Positions 1 to 8,203 of a DNA stretch of 64,000 nucleotides are shown here, in pieces. The stretch is taken from the NCBI GenBank assembly GCA_965230185.1, contig OZ245995.1:4278001-4342000 (forward strand), written 5' to 3'. Within the stretch, counting starts at the first letter, position 1. Every line of letters begins with the position of its first letter. A model generated the notes under the pieces. It made no database searches, had not been told where the DNA came from, and saw only the letters and a list, made by a program, of their open reading frames with translations. The translations under genes were made by a program, and so were the position numbers. The DNA comes from Motiliproteus sp965230185. Its GTDB lineage: Bacteria > Pseudomonadota > Gammaproteobacteria > Pseudomonadales > Balneatricaceae.

Positions 1-408
1 GCCGCTGAAGCGATCATTCTGTTTGATAAGGCGCTGGCGGTCGAGACGGGCTATCGCCGCAAACGAGGCGGCCATCTGTGCTCCAAAATGCGCTTTCTAT
101 CCGCTCAGATGAACGCCTACCTGGAGAATGACCTGTGGCTGCGCAATGCCCGTCATGCCAATGCCATGGCAGCCCGACTGGAACAGGGTCTCAGAGCCAC
201 AGCCGGGGTCGAGCTGCCGGAAGAGGTCCGGGCCAACATCGTTTTCTGCAAACTGCCGGACGCCACGATTGAGCAATTGCTGGAGCAGGGTTTTCGTTTC
301 TACCACGATCGCTGGGGCCGGGGGATTGTGCGGCTGGTGACCAGCTTCGCCACCACGGCTGATGAGGTCGACGCCTTTGTCAGAGCGGTTCAACGGTTGC
401 ACGGATAA
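1..408 (+). CDS. Low-specificity L-threonine aldolase, C-terminal part (5' end outside window)
   Basis: The frame is open from the first base to the stop at 406-408, giving about 135 C-terminal residues of a PLP-dependent threonine aldolase (beta-eliminating lyase fold), which cleaves L-threonine/L-allo-threonine to glycine and acetaldehyde. The visible stretch KRGGHLCSKMRFLSAQM, followed by the small C-terminal domain, is typical of the Pseudomonas-type LtaE family. The PLP lysine lies upstream, outside the window. The in-frame ATG at position 88 is internal and not a real start. Family assignment rests on similarity of the C-terminal third only; other beta-eliminating lyases are less likely. 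Confidence 0.85.
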   Translation, partial: AAEAIILFDKALAVETGYRRKRGGHLCSKMRFLSAQMNAYLENDLWLRNARHANAMAARLEQGLRATAGVELPEEVRANIVFCKLPDATIEQLLEQGFRFYHDRWGRGIVRLVTSFATTADEVDAFVRAVQRLHG

Positions 409-494
409 TCAGGAATTATAGAATCAGTAGCAGAGGCCGGAGCGGCTCTCAGACCGTCACCGGCCTCAACGGGCTCGCTGTCTCGGGAGGACCA

Positions 495-1304
495 ATGAAA
501 GACCGTATTGAATACCATCGGGTCTCCGATACCTCTGAGCTGATACTCAGCGATGCTTACTATTCCGAGTACCGCTTCGAACCCCACTATCATCTTGATT
601 ATCACATTGGTCTGGTCATCGATGGCGTTCAGCGTCAGCGCTTTCAGGGTAAGTCTGTGCTGTTGGGTCCCGGTCGGATATCGGTCATGCCACCCGGCGA
701 GATCCATGACGGCGTCGGTTATGACGATAGCGAATATCGTATGAAGACCTTTCGGCTGTCGGCGGCACTGCTGGCCAGCTATTTCGAGGACATTTTCGAA
801 ACACAGCAGCCCCCTTCATTTGCCGGAGCGATGGTCGAAAACCAGCGGCTGGCCAGTCGTCTGCTGGCTTTACACAGTGGTATTCAGGATACCCGCTCAC
901 TGTCCCCGCTGTCGGTGGAGGAGCTGTGGCTGCAGCTGATGGCCCCCCTGTTCGCTCACCTCTGCGTGGCGTCCCCCGAACCGGTGACAGGTGGGCTGGC
1001 GCGAAAACACTGGCAATGGGTCAACGAATTCTGCCACGAGAATCTGGGGGCAAAAATCACCCTGGAGCAGCTCTCAGCTCTCTGTGGTCTGAGCCGCTAT
1101 CAGTTCCTGCGTCGTTTCGAGAAGACCACCGGTCTGACCCCGAAAGCCTGGTTGATCAGACTGCGGCTGGAACATGCCTGTGCATTGCTGCGACGCGCGA
1201 ACCGGAGTATCGCAGACGTCGCCACGACAGTGGGGTTTTACGACCAGAGTCATTTCAATCGGGCGTTCCGTCAGGCTTATGGGGTGGCACCCTCCCGCTA
1301 TTAA
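495..1304 (+). CDS. AraC family transcriptional regulator
   Basis: 269 residues with an N-terminal cupin-like ligand-binding domain (about residues 20-100; His-rich EPHYHLDYH, then a PPGEIHDG turn) and a C-terminal AraC/XylS double helix-turn-helix (about 175-269; LEQLSALCGLSRYQFLRRF and SIADVATTVGFYDQSHFNRAF). A GGGAGG ribosome binding site at 485-490 fixes the ATG at 495. It starts 86 bases after the threonine aldolase gene on the same strand and may regulate that upstream unit; the effector is unknown. Length and domain order are normal for the class with an amino-acid or small-molecule sensing cupin. Confidence 0.9.
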   Translation: MKDRIEYHRVSDTSELILSDAYYSEYRFEPHYHLDYHIGLVIDGVQRQRFQGKSVLLGPGRISVMPPGEIHDGVGYDDSEYRMKTFRLSAALLASYFEDIFETQQPPSFAGAMVENQRLASRLLALHSGIQDTRSLSPLSVEELWLQLMAPLFAHLCVASPEPVTGGLARKHWQWVNEFCHENLGAKITLEQLSALCGLSRYQFLRRFEKTTGLTPKAWLIRLRLEHACALLRRANRSIADVATTVGFYDQSHFNRAFRQAYGVAPSRY

Positions 1305-1446
1305 CCAGCGGACAGGTTCACTCACACACTTCGACAACGGGATTCGTTCAGAAAAGCTGAAAAATTGCGTCTTTCTGACTACCGTTACGTCTTAGTAATC
1401 AACAGGGCCCCTCAACACTCAGCTGATCACCACAGAGAGTCGAAGA

Positions 1447-2004
1447 TTGAATATTGAAGCTATCTGGCAACAGTACAGCCAGAGCCTGAAAGCACTGCTA
1501 CGGTCAAAGATCTCAAATCCCTCCGATGCGGATGACCTGCTGCAGGAAATACTGATTAAAACGGATCGCAACATCGGCAAGCTCAAATCCCGGGACAAGC
1601 TCAGGCCCTGGCTTTTTCAGCTGGCCAATAACACGATTATCGACTTTTACCGCAAAAAGCGGCACTTCGGCGAAGCAGACGTAGAAAACCTCTGGTACGA
1701 GGATGACGGCCCCCAGGCGCAGCAACAACTCAGTGAGTGTATTCTGCCTTTCGTTAACGCGCTGCCGCCCGACACCGCAGAGCTGCTGCGCGCAATCGAT
1801 ATCGAAGGGCGCTCCCAGAAAGAGTTTGCCGCCGAATCAGGTATCGCCTATTCGACGCTGAAATCCCGGGTTCAGCGCGGTCGAATCCAGCTGCGGGAGC
1901 TTTTCGAGAATTGCTGTCATCTGTCGGTCGACCGCCATGGCAACATCTTCGACTACGACGCTAAGCCCGGCAGTTGTGCGGACTGCGACGAACAGTGCAG
2001 ATAA
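1447..2004 (+). CDS. sigZ: RNA polymerase sigma factor, SigZ-like (ECF)
   Basis: 185 residues. Region 2 is at about 10-70 (DADDLLQEILIKT, RPWLFQLANNTIIDFYRKKR) and region 4 at about 100-150 (LPPDTAELLRAIDIEGRSQKEFAAESGIAYSTLKSRVQRGR). The N-terminus NIEAIWQQYSQSLKALL and overall architecture match the SigZ group of ECF sigma factors. The start is TTG at 1447, with a weak GAGAG upstream at 1434-1438; no better start is in frame. The C-terminal tail holds CC and a CADCDEQC cluster, so metal or redox sensing through the tail is possible (inference). No anti-sigma gene is adjacent; the next gene is convergent. Confidence 0.85.
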   Translation: MNIEAIWQQYSQSLKALLRSKISNPSDADDLLQEILIKTDRNIGKLKSRDKLRPWLFQLANNTIIDFYRKKRHFGEADVENLWYEDDGPQAQQQLSECILPFVNALPPDTAELLRAIDIEGRSQKEFAAESGIAYSTLKSRVQRGRIQLRELFENCCHLSVDRHGNIFDYDAKPGSCADCDEQCR

Positions 2005-2025
2005 TCGCTCCCGAAGACTTCTGCC

Positions 2026-3285
2026 TTAATCGGATAGCGGCAGGGTGTAGACCTCCCGGGGTGCACTGACGCCCCCCAGGGAATGCACGCCGAGGGAGAT
2101 CATCGGTTCAGACAGACATCGCCTGAACTCGTCCGAGATCAGCAACGGCTGATTCAGTTGCTTACACAGCCCCTCCAGCCGCGCCGCTTCGTTGGCAGCC
2201 GGGCCCACCACGGTAAACTCCAGCCGCCCCGGCACACCGATATTGCCGTAGGTCACGTCCCCCATATGCAGGGCAAGTCCGTAGCGGAGGGACTCGGCCC
2301 CCGCTTCACGACGCCTGCGGTTCAGAGCGTCAATGCGATTGCGGGCATCGCGGGCCGCATCAATTGCCGAACTGCAGGATGCCGACTCTTCACAGCAACC
2401 CCGGCGCAGGCCACTGGATGAGGTGCCTGACTGAAAAATGGCCAGTACGGAATCCCCGACATAACGAAGAACCTCCCCCCCATGATCCAGCACAGCGCCA
2501 GCCATACACTCAAAGAATTCGTTAAGCACACCGATAAACTCGCCCCGGGGCATTGAATCAGCCATCCGGGTCGAGTCCCGAAGATCGGAGAACCAGATGG
2601 CCGCGTGTATATCCTCGCCATCGCCGCGCTTAATCAATCCTTTGAGCACTCGCTCACCGGTCTGGCGTCCCATGTAGGTATCCAGCAGTGTCGCCGCCTT
2701 ATACCTCAGGGAATGCAGCTCCAGGGGTCTTGCCAGGAGGGTCGTCAGGCGTTGCAATCGCTCAATCTCCTCATCGCTGAATCCTCGGGGACAATCGGTC
2801 ACAAAACCAGCCGCACTGACTTCATGGCTGGAAAATCCCATCGGCACAGCCAGGTAATCGGTACCGCCCGCCGCTCTGAATTCATCAAGCATCGGATAGC
2901 CCGGCTGAGAAGTTCTTACATTCAGCCGTCGACGAATCATTCCAACTCTGCTTTCAGTCAGTGCAATCAGAGGGCTCTCCCGGTATGTCGGCGTCTCGAC
3001 GTCAGCATGGAGCACCGGTCGGGCCTCCCCTTGCGGATACTGACGGCTCCACAGATAACGAACGCCCACCACCTGCGGATGAAGCGAGCGCAGGAACACC
3101 GACATCCGCATCAGGGAAGTCCCCTGCCCCAGTATCCGGTTCGCCAGTGACACCACCAGTGTCAGGGGATCGGCAATATTCCATCCATCGTGCAGCAACC
3201 AGTCAGCCAGGGGATCGGTCCGACCTTCGCTAAAGGATCCCTCCCCGCTGACAACGGGCAGGTCTGTTTCTGCTGAATCTGTCAT
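2026..3285 (-). CDS. Class III adenylate/guanylate cyclase with N-terminal GAF-like sensor
   Basis: 419 residues. Residues about 45-195 form a GAF-like domain; about 205-419 is a class III nucleotidyl cyclase catalytic domain. The two metal-binding aspartates are visible in IWFSDLRDSTRM (D234) and RYVGDSVLAIF (D278), and the C-terminal MGDVTYGNIGVPGRLEFTVVG matches the family. A Cys/Ser-rich insertion (about 286-310, with CC and C) sits between the metal motif and the next helix. No signal peptide or membrane segment is evident, so it is probably cytosolic. Convergent with the SigZ gene, 21 bases apart. Whether it makes cAMP or cGMP is not decidable here. Confidence 0.88.
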   Translation of the reverse strand: MTDSAETDLPVVSGEGSFSEGRTDPLADWLLHDGWNIADPLTLVVSLANRILGQGTSLMRMSVFLRSLHPQVVGVRYLWSRQYPQGEARPVLHADVETPTYRESPLIALTESRVGMIRRRLNVRTSQPGYPMLDEFRAAGGTDYLAVPMGFSSHEVSAAGFVTDCPRGFSDEEIERLQRLTTLLARPLELHSLRYKAATLLDTYMGRQTGERVLKGLIKRGDGEDIHAAIWFSDLRDSTRMADSMPRGEFIGVLNEFFECMAGAVLDHGGEVLRYVGDSVLAIFQSGTSSSGLRRGCCEESASCSSAIDAARDARNRIDALNRRRREAGAESLRYGLALHMGDVTYGNIGVPGRLEFTVVGPAANEAARLEGLCKQLNQPLLISDEFRRCLSEPMISLGVHSLGGVSAPREVYTLPLSD

Positions 3286-3347
3286 CGCATATACATCATT
3301 GCTGTCCGGCTCAGCGCCGTCGCCTCGTCCTCATTGAGGAGCGCCGC

Positions 3348-3905
3348 TCAGCAGCTACAGCCGCAACCGGACGACTGCTCTTCAGCCACCGGGTTGTCTT
3401 TCAGATCCTGACCATCGGGATCAATCCCCTGTGCCAGCATCCATTCCCGGATATCTCTGGCACAGGTGTCCCCCCTGGGATTGGCCTTTTCGCAAAAGCA
3501 ACTCTGGCCCGGTTTCATCTTTGCCTGAATCGAGCGAAATACATTGGTGCTTCCGGTAGCGGCAATTTCCGCCAGGGCCTGTTTCTTCAGCACCTTAAAG
3601 CAGTAGCAGAGCGGTGTTTCCGGGGAATCGTCCTTGATGGTGACCCGATTCTTCAGATCGCCGAGAGTAAAAACCGACCTATCGTCCTCGTTGTAATAAG
3701 CAACGCTGCAGTCGGGATTTTCACAGAAGTGCCAGGGCCGCTCAGGATCGAAACGCCCACGGGCTGTTTTCTTCAGAGTATGCCCGGGTGTTATCGCTCT
3801 CACCGTCACACCGAGTCTGCGACAGACGGGACAGGCGATGGAGGATGCCGTCTGGCCGGTACCACAACCGCAATCTGAGCTTGCTGTCTGAATAGAATCG
3901 TTCAT
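3348..3905 (-). CDS. CopZ-like Fe-S/zinc-binding protein lacking the HMA domain
   Basis: 185 residues from the ATG at 3905, which has an AGAGGAG ribosome binding site 6 bases upstream; an in-frame ATG at 3926 lacks one. The layout resembles the N-terminal half of Archaeoglobus-type CopZ: a zinc-ribbon-like part (CPVCRRLG, HFCENPDCSVAYYN) followed by a BFD-like [2Fe-2S] part (CYCF, SCFC...C). The HMA copper-binding domain of classical CopZ is absent; instead the protein ends in a short tail SSGCGCSC that could bind soft metal. It is divergent from the permease gene at 4339. A metallochaperone or electron donor for metal/metalloid handling is likely, but the metal is unknown. Confidence 0.75.
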   Translation of the reverse strand: MNDSIQTASSDCGCGTGQTASSIACPVCRRLGVTVRAITPGHTLKKTARGRFDPERPWHFCENPDCSVAYYNEDDRSVFTLGDLKNRVTIKDDSPETPLCYCFKVLKKQALAEIAATGSTNVFRSIQAKMKPGQSCFCEKANPRGDTCARDIREWMLAQGIDPDGQDLKDNPVAEEQSSGCGCSC

Positions 3906-4251
3906 TGACACTCCTCTTGGGTTCATAGACAGAGATTGCTGAAGATTGTCCTCAGCGCTTACCCCTACAGACGTGTCAGATCCGGAAAAGACGACCGGTT
4001 TTTTAGCTTTCCTTTCTCAGTTCAGCGGTGGCTGTGGCTGACAGAAGACCGACTACCGATTACAGGCCGGAATACGCCGTCGTCGGCTTCCCCCGGTAAA
4101 AACAGAAAATCGTTCCCTCCCAACCCGACTCCGGACAGGGACTGCGTTTTCACTGCCAGCAAAACAGCCTGATTGGAGAGAAGTCAGTCCGGCAGGTGCG
4201 GAACGCTGCTCTGCCACGATTCCACCGGCACAGCTTGCCTCATCAGGCTAT

Positions 4252-4325
4252 TATTTCGATATTAATAGAAATATATTGACAAAACGACGAGCCTTGCCCA
4301 ACATATTTCGAATATTCTGGAAATA
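4252..4325 (+). promoter_or_regulatory. Promoter with two copies of a TATTTC-N10-GAAATA operator
   Basis: Two 22-base inverted repeats with identical arms, TATTTC and GAAATA, lie at 4252-4273 and 4304-4325 (16 of 22 positions shared; centres 52 bases apart, about five helical turns). Between them is a perfect -35 box TTGACA at 4276-4281; a 17-base spacer puts a weak -10 (CAACAT) at 4299-4304. The second copy would cover the transcription start. This is the geometry of a repressor bound at both ends of a promoter, as for ArsR/SmtB-type metal repressors, but no such gene is in the window. The TTG of the -35 box is also an in-frame start for the permease, which argues against it as the true start. 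Confidence 0.6.
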
Positions 4326-4338
4326 CGAAGTTAAAGTA

Positions 4339-5394
4339 ATGTCCCCTGAAACCCTCTCGATGCTCGAACAGGCACTGGGAATGTTTGCCCTGCTGGGCAC
4401 AGAACTCACGGCGCTGTTCCTGGTCATCAGTTTTATCGTCGGCGTGATCCGGGAGTTCCTGCCAGCCGAAAAAATCCAGGCCATCCTCAGCTCAAAGAGC
4501 GGCAGAGGCTATTTCTCGGCGGCGATTCTCGGAGGCGTGACCCCCTTCTGCAGTTGCTCGACGATTCCGATGCTGACCGGACTGCTGAAAGCCCGCGCCG
4601 GATTCGGTCCGACCATCACTTTTCTGTTCACCTCCCCACTACTGAACCCCATCATCATCGGGCTGTTTCTGGCCACCTTTGGTCTGAACGTCACATTGAT
4701 GTATGCCTCGGTCGCGCTGGTCGTCTCCGTGACCGCCGGCTACCTGCTGGAGAAGATGAACTTCGCCCGCTATATCCGTCCCGAAGTATTCGGAGATAAG
4801 CCTCTCAGTAGTTGCGGCTCCGGTTCAGGAGGCAGTAACACCGAGGCTCCTTCGTCCTGCGGTGGTTCCGGCATCCCCGCCGCGACGGCTTCCGCCTCCT
4901 GTGGCGACAATGGTGAAAAAGGGGATGAGAACCTTTCCGCCAGTCCTTGCGGTGGTGGCACCGTTACGATGGCTGCAGTGACAGAAAACCGCTGGGCACG
5001 TATCTGGAAGGAGACCTGGAGCCAGTTTAAGAGCGTATTGCCCTACCTGCTGATCGGCATCGCTATCGGCGCCTTCACCTACGGCTTTATGCCTGCCGAC
5101 CTGATCGTGCAATATGCCGGGGCCGATAATCCGCTGGCGATTCCGGTGGCGGCGGTAATCGGTGTACCGCTCTACATCCGAGCAGAGGCGGTGATTCCGC
5201 TGTCTGCTGCACTGGCGGCTAAAGGGATGGGCATGGGAGCGGTTATGGCGCTGATCATCGGTAGTGCCGGAGCCAGCCTGACTGAGGTGATCCTGCTGAA
5301 GTCGATGTTCCGCAAACAGATGATTGCAGCCTTCCTGCTGGTCATCTTCGGTATGGCAATTCTCGCCGGCCTGCTGTTCAACCTGTTCTTCTGA
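4339..5394 (+). CDS. Permease of the DUF318/ArsP-like family
   Basis: 351 residues from ATG 4339; the longer TTG start at 4276 lies inside the -35 box. About eight to ten membrane segments in two homologous halves. The first half carries the hallmark TPFCSCSTIPM. The cytoplasmic linker (about residues 155-220) is unusually rich in Gly/Ser/Cys with repeated CG pairs (SSCGG, ASCGD, SPCGGG), suggesting metal or metalloid capture. The second half has GVPLYIRAEAVIPLSAAL, as in this permease family. Known relatives export organoarsenicals or are found with metal-redox genes; the substrate here is unknown. It is divergent from the CopZ-like gene, and the two probably act together. Confidence 0.85.
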   Translation: MSPETLSMLEQALGMFALLGTELTALFLVISFIVGVIREFLPAEKIQAILSSKSGRGYFSAAILGGVTPFCSCSTIPMLTGLLKARAGFGPTITFLFTSPLLNPIIIGLFLATFGLNVTLMYASVALVVSVTAGYLLEKMNFARYIRPEVFGDKPLSSCGSGSGGSNTEAPSSCGGSGIPAATASASCGDNGEKGDENLSASPCGGGTVTMAAVTENRWARIWKETWSQFKSVLPYLLIGIAIGAFTYGFMPADLIVQYAGADNPLAIPVAAVIGVPLYIRAEAVIPLSAALAAKGMGMGAVMALIIGSAGASLTEVILLKSMFRKQMIAAFLLVIFGMAILAGLLFNLFF

Positions 5395-5701
5395 GTTCAG
5401 CCCCTTTCAGGATTTCAACAGGACCACAGAGAGAGTAATGGCCGATGGGAGAGAACCCGGTTTCTCAGAAGGCGGATTGTCAGGCCAGTCCCGCGGGGCC
5501 AATTACCGTTTAACCTGAAGCTGGTCAGAATCCGGGATCAATCGTCAGTAGAGACATGCAGCGACCCGATTCACTGGTGTTGTGGCCCGGTCAGAGGCTT
5601 CTCAGGAGCGGATCGGCATGGCCAGTGCAGGTCGCTGAGTACTGGTCATATTGATGCAGAGATGGACGGGAAGCCCGCAGACATCCCGTCCGTTTGTCGA
5701 C
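5395..5701. other. Intergenic region between convergent permease and yceI-like gene
   Basis: No convincing gene. It holds an 8-base inverted repeat CAGCGACC (5559-5566)/GGTCGCTG (5630-5637) enclosing 63 bases, and a tighter hairpin at 5664-5691 (listed separately). A 26-codon frame at 5438 behind GAGAG is too short to call. Confidence 0.4.
5664..5691 (-). terminator. Hairpin downstream of the YceI gene
   Basis: Perfect 8-bp stem GGACGGGA/TCCCGTCC with a 12-base loop, 11 bases beyond the YceI stop codon. No T-run follows on either strand, so it may be a weak terminator or an RNA-stabilising stem. Confidence 0.4.
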
Positions 5702-6286
5702 TTACTTTCGAACGCTCTCGAGTTCCAGACGCAGAGCGATGTCGTCACCAATCAGGGGGAGACCGTACTTCATGCCGAACTGACTGCGCTTGATCACGCC
5801 GGTGGCGGTGAACCCGGCCACCTGTTTTTTGTTGAAGGGGTGGATACCGACCTTGTTGACGGTCAGATCCAGAACGACCGGTTGGGTGACGCCCAGCAGG
5901 GTCAGGTCACCTTTCAGGCTGGCGGTCTTCTCGCCGGTCTTGACGACCTCGGTGCTTTTAAAGGTCATTTCGGGAAATTCTGCCGCGTTGAAAAAGTCCG
6001 GAGAACGCAGATGGTCGTCCCGCTTCTTGTGAAAGGTATCGATTGAGTCCGTCATGATGGTGATTGAGACGGTGGAGTTTTCGATATTATCCTCATCGAA
6101 AGTCAGGGTGCCTTTCAGTTCGCCGAAACGACCCAGCATGGTACTGAGACCCAGGTGGCTGACGTCGAACAGGGCATTGGTGTGGGCCATATCGATCGAA
6201 TAGGGTACGGGGGCCGCCTGTACAACCGGCGTTGAAATCAGGGCAGAGGCAACCAGGGTTGCGCCGAAAAGCTTCTTGATGGTCAT
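5702..6286 (-). CDS. YceI family periplasmic protein
   Basis: 194 residues with a signal peptide (positive KK at residues 4-5, hydrophobic core, cleavage near VVQAA at 21-25), then the YceI lipocalin-like beta-barrel: YSIDMAHTNALFDVSHLGLSTMLGRF at the start, GDLTLLGVTQPVVLDLTVNK in the middle and KYGLPLIGDDIALRLELE at the end. Members bind isoprenoid or other long hydrophobic ligands in the periplasm; the ligand here is unknown. It lies 68 bases downstream of the membrane protein gene ending at 6355, on the same strand, so both may form an operon. Confidence 0.92.
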   Translation of the reverse strand: MTIKKLFGATLVASALISTPVVQAAPVPYSIDMAHTNALFDVSHLGLSTMLGRFGELKGTLTFDEDNIENSTVSITIMTDSIDTFHKKRDDHLRSPDFFNAAEFPEMTFKSTEVVKTGEKTASLKGDLTLLGVTQPVVLDLTVNKVGIHPFNKKQVAGFTATGVIKRSQFGMKYGLPLIGDDIALRLELESVRK

Positions 6287-6354
6287 ATGTTGATCCTCTT
6301 TCAGAGACGATGTGGCCGAAGCCGTTGAGATTGCTGGAAACCGTTAAGATCGAT

Positions 6355-7203
6355 TCAGTACCCCATGCCGCTGCTGTCGGTCAGCAGGATTGCGGCACCT
6401 GTCGCCAGCGGTAACAAAGCCGCCCCGATCGTCCCAAGACTCAGTGCACGGGTAGCCGGAGATGCAGCCCGGCGCAGCACCGGAACGAAGGGCAGGATAC
6501 GGTCGATAAAGAGCAGCGGAAGTAGCAGCAGGATTGCGATACCACTGGCCTGGGTATAGAACAGGCTCTGCGCTGCCAGGGCTCCCAGCGCTGTAACAAC
6601 AGTGGTCTGGGCGGCGGCTGCGAATGGAAAACGGTATGTGGGCCAGTTCAGTAGCAGGAAGCCACCGATGGCAGCCATCAACGCGAAGGTGGTCTGGGCA
6701 AGCATAGCGGACGCACCGATCAGGATGATCGCACCAAGGCCACCGCTGATCAGCAGTAGTTTAAGACCAGCATCGATGGAGTCTCGTCCGCGATCACATT
6801 GCCACCAGGCGGTAACGGAGCCTGCAACAATCAGCACCAGGTAGCACCATTCAGTCAGATCGAAACTGGCGATACGAGGGCCAAACAACCAGGCCAGCAT
6901 AGCGATCGGCAGTAACAGTCTGCACCATTTGTAGATGTGATCACGAATACCCAGTGCATCGACACACAGACCCACTACACCTGCGGCGGCGATCAGGTAG
7001 GGCAGTTTCTGGGCAGCAGCCCTGGGAGGAACGGCTAAGCCCTGAATCTGGATAACGGTGAACAGCAGGCTGATCGCGATAGCGGCCCCGGCGATCCGTG
7101 AGCCGAGCACTGAGCTGAATCCCAGCACACCCGCCACCAACAGGCTGAGCGTCAATGGTAGCAGGGAGCTCTGGAGCAGCGGATCGTTAAGCAGGGTTTC
7201 CAT
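6355..7203 (-). CDS. Uncharacterised multi-pass membrane protein
   Basis: 282 residues, almost entirely hydrophobic, with about eight predicted membrane segments separated by short loops containing Arg/Asp (for example CDRGRDSIDAG). I recognise no family motif. It sits upstream of the YceI-like gene and is divergent from the two-component regulator starting at 7484, so it may be a target of that system. The frame is long, its codon use matches the neighbours and its hydrophobicity pattern is regular, so it is very likely a real gene of unknown function. Confidence 0.75.
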   Translation of the reverse strand: METLLNDPLLQSSLLPLTLSLLVAGVLGFSSVLGSRIAGAAIAISLLFTVIQIQGLAVPPRAAAQKLPYLIAAAGVVGLCVDALGIRDHIYKWCRLLLPIAMLAWLFGPRIASFDLTEWCYLVLIVAGSVTAWWQCDRGRDSIDAGLKLLLISGGLGAIILIGASAMLAQTTFALMAAIGGFLLLNWPTYRFPFAAAAQTTVVTALGALAAQSLFYTQASGIAILLLLPLLFIDRILPFVPVLRRAASPATRALSLGTIGAALLPLATGAAILLTDSSGMGY

Positions 7204-7483
7204 TCAGGACCTCCGGCGCCTCAGTCTGGCTGACAATTAATCGATGGGATCGATCCGCACTTCGGTGGCTGGCAGTATCTCGACCCTTTCCACCCATTAC
7301 ACCTGCAAAATGTCACGAGAGTTTTTCCATAAACGGGAGTTTTGTCACAAGGTTTCACAACAACGCCCACTGACACACATTGATACAATTTTGATTGGGC
7401 TCTGTCAGTGATACCCGATATCCTGTTCTCAGTGGCAAATCCCTGTCTCCGTATATGTGCCAGACCGATGGAGTCACCCGCAT

Positions 7484-8203
7484 ATGACCAGCTCCCCCCA
7501 TATCCTTGTCGTCGACGACCATCAGGACATTCGTGATCTGGTGGGACGCTATCTGGAGGAGCACGGTTACCGGGTGACGACCGCCGAAGGGGGGGACGCA
7601 ATGAAGGCAGCGCTGGGCTCCAGCACAATCGATCTGGTGGTGCTGGACATTATGATGCCCGGAGAAGATGGGCTCAGTCTGTGTCGCTATCTTCGACAAC
7701 AGGGGCAGATCCCCGTCATTATGCTCACCGCCATGGCGGAGCAGACCGACCGCGTGGTCGGGCTTGAAATGGGGGCCGACGATTACCTGACCAAGCCTTT
7801 TTTCCCCCGCGAACTCCTTGCCCGGATCAAGGCCGTGCTCAGGCGTACCGAAGCGATGCCACCCCGTCGTGAATCGCTGATTGAAGACGTAGTGCTGTTC
7901 GATCGCTGGAAACTGGATGTGTCACGCCGGGAACTGGTTGCCGAAGACGGTATCGCCGTGCCGCTGAGTACTTCAGAGTTTAAGCTGCTCACCACCTTTC
8001 TGGCGCATCCACAGCGGGTGCTCAGTCGGGAGCAACTGCTCGATCTTACTCAGGGTCGTCAGGCGGACGTATTTGACCGGAGTATCGATAATCAGGTCAG
8101 CCGGTTACGGCGCAAGATCGAGCAGGATCCCTCCAGGCCGACCTTAATAAAAACCGTCTGGGGTGGGGGCTACACTCTGACCGCGGATGTATCCAGGCCA
8201 TGA
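7484..8203 (+). CDS. OmpR-family response regulator
   Basis: 239 residues from ATG 7484 (an in-frame GTG at 7457 adds nine residues with no better ribosome binding site). The receiver domain spans 5-120 with acidic pair D11/D12, phosphoacceptor D55 (VVLDIMMPG), T82 and K104. The winged-helix domain occupies about 140-237 and ends in the typical LIKTVWGGGYTL. Its stop overlaps the start of the sensor kinase gene by four bases (ATGA), so the pair is translationally coupled. DNA target unknown; the divergent membrane protein/YceI unit is the nearest candidate. Confidence 0.95.
   Translation: MTSSPHILVVDDHQDIRDLVGRYLEEHGYRVTTAEGGDAMKAALGSSTIDLVVLDIMMPGEDGLSLCRYLRQQGQIPVIMLTAMAEQTDRVVGLEMGADDYLTKPFFPRELLARIKAVLRRTEAMPPRRESLIEDVVLFDRWKLDVSRRELVAEDGIAVPLSTSEFKLLTTFLAHPQRVLSREQLLDLTQGRQADVFDRSIDNQVSRLRRKIEQDPSRPTLIKTVWGGGYTLTADVSRP

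Noticed and set aside
3936..4172. 78-codon plus-strand frame upstream of the permease
   Set aside because: No ribosome binding site or family motif; it lies in the divergent promoter region.
4276..4338. TTG start extending the permease by 21 residues
   Set aside because: The TTG is part of a perfect -35 box and the second operator lies inside the extension; ATG 4339 is the better start.
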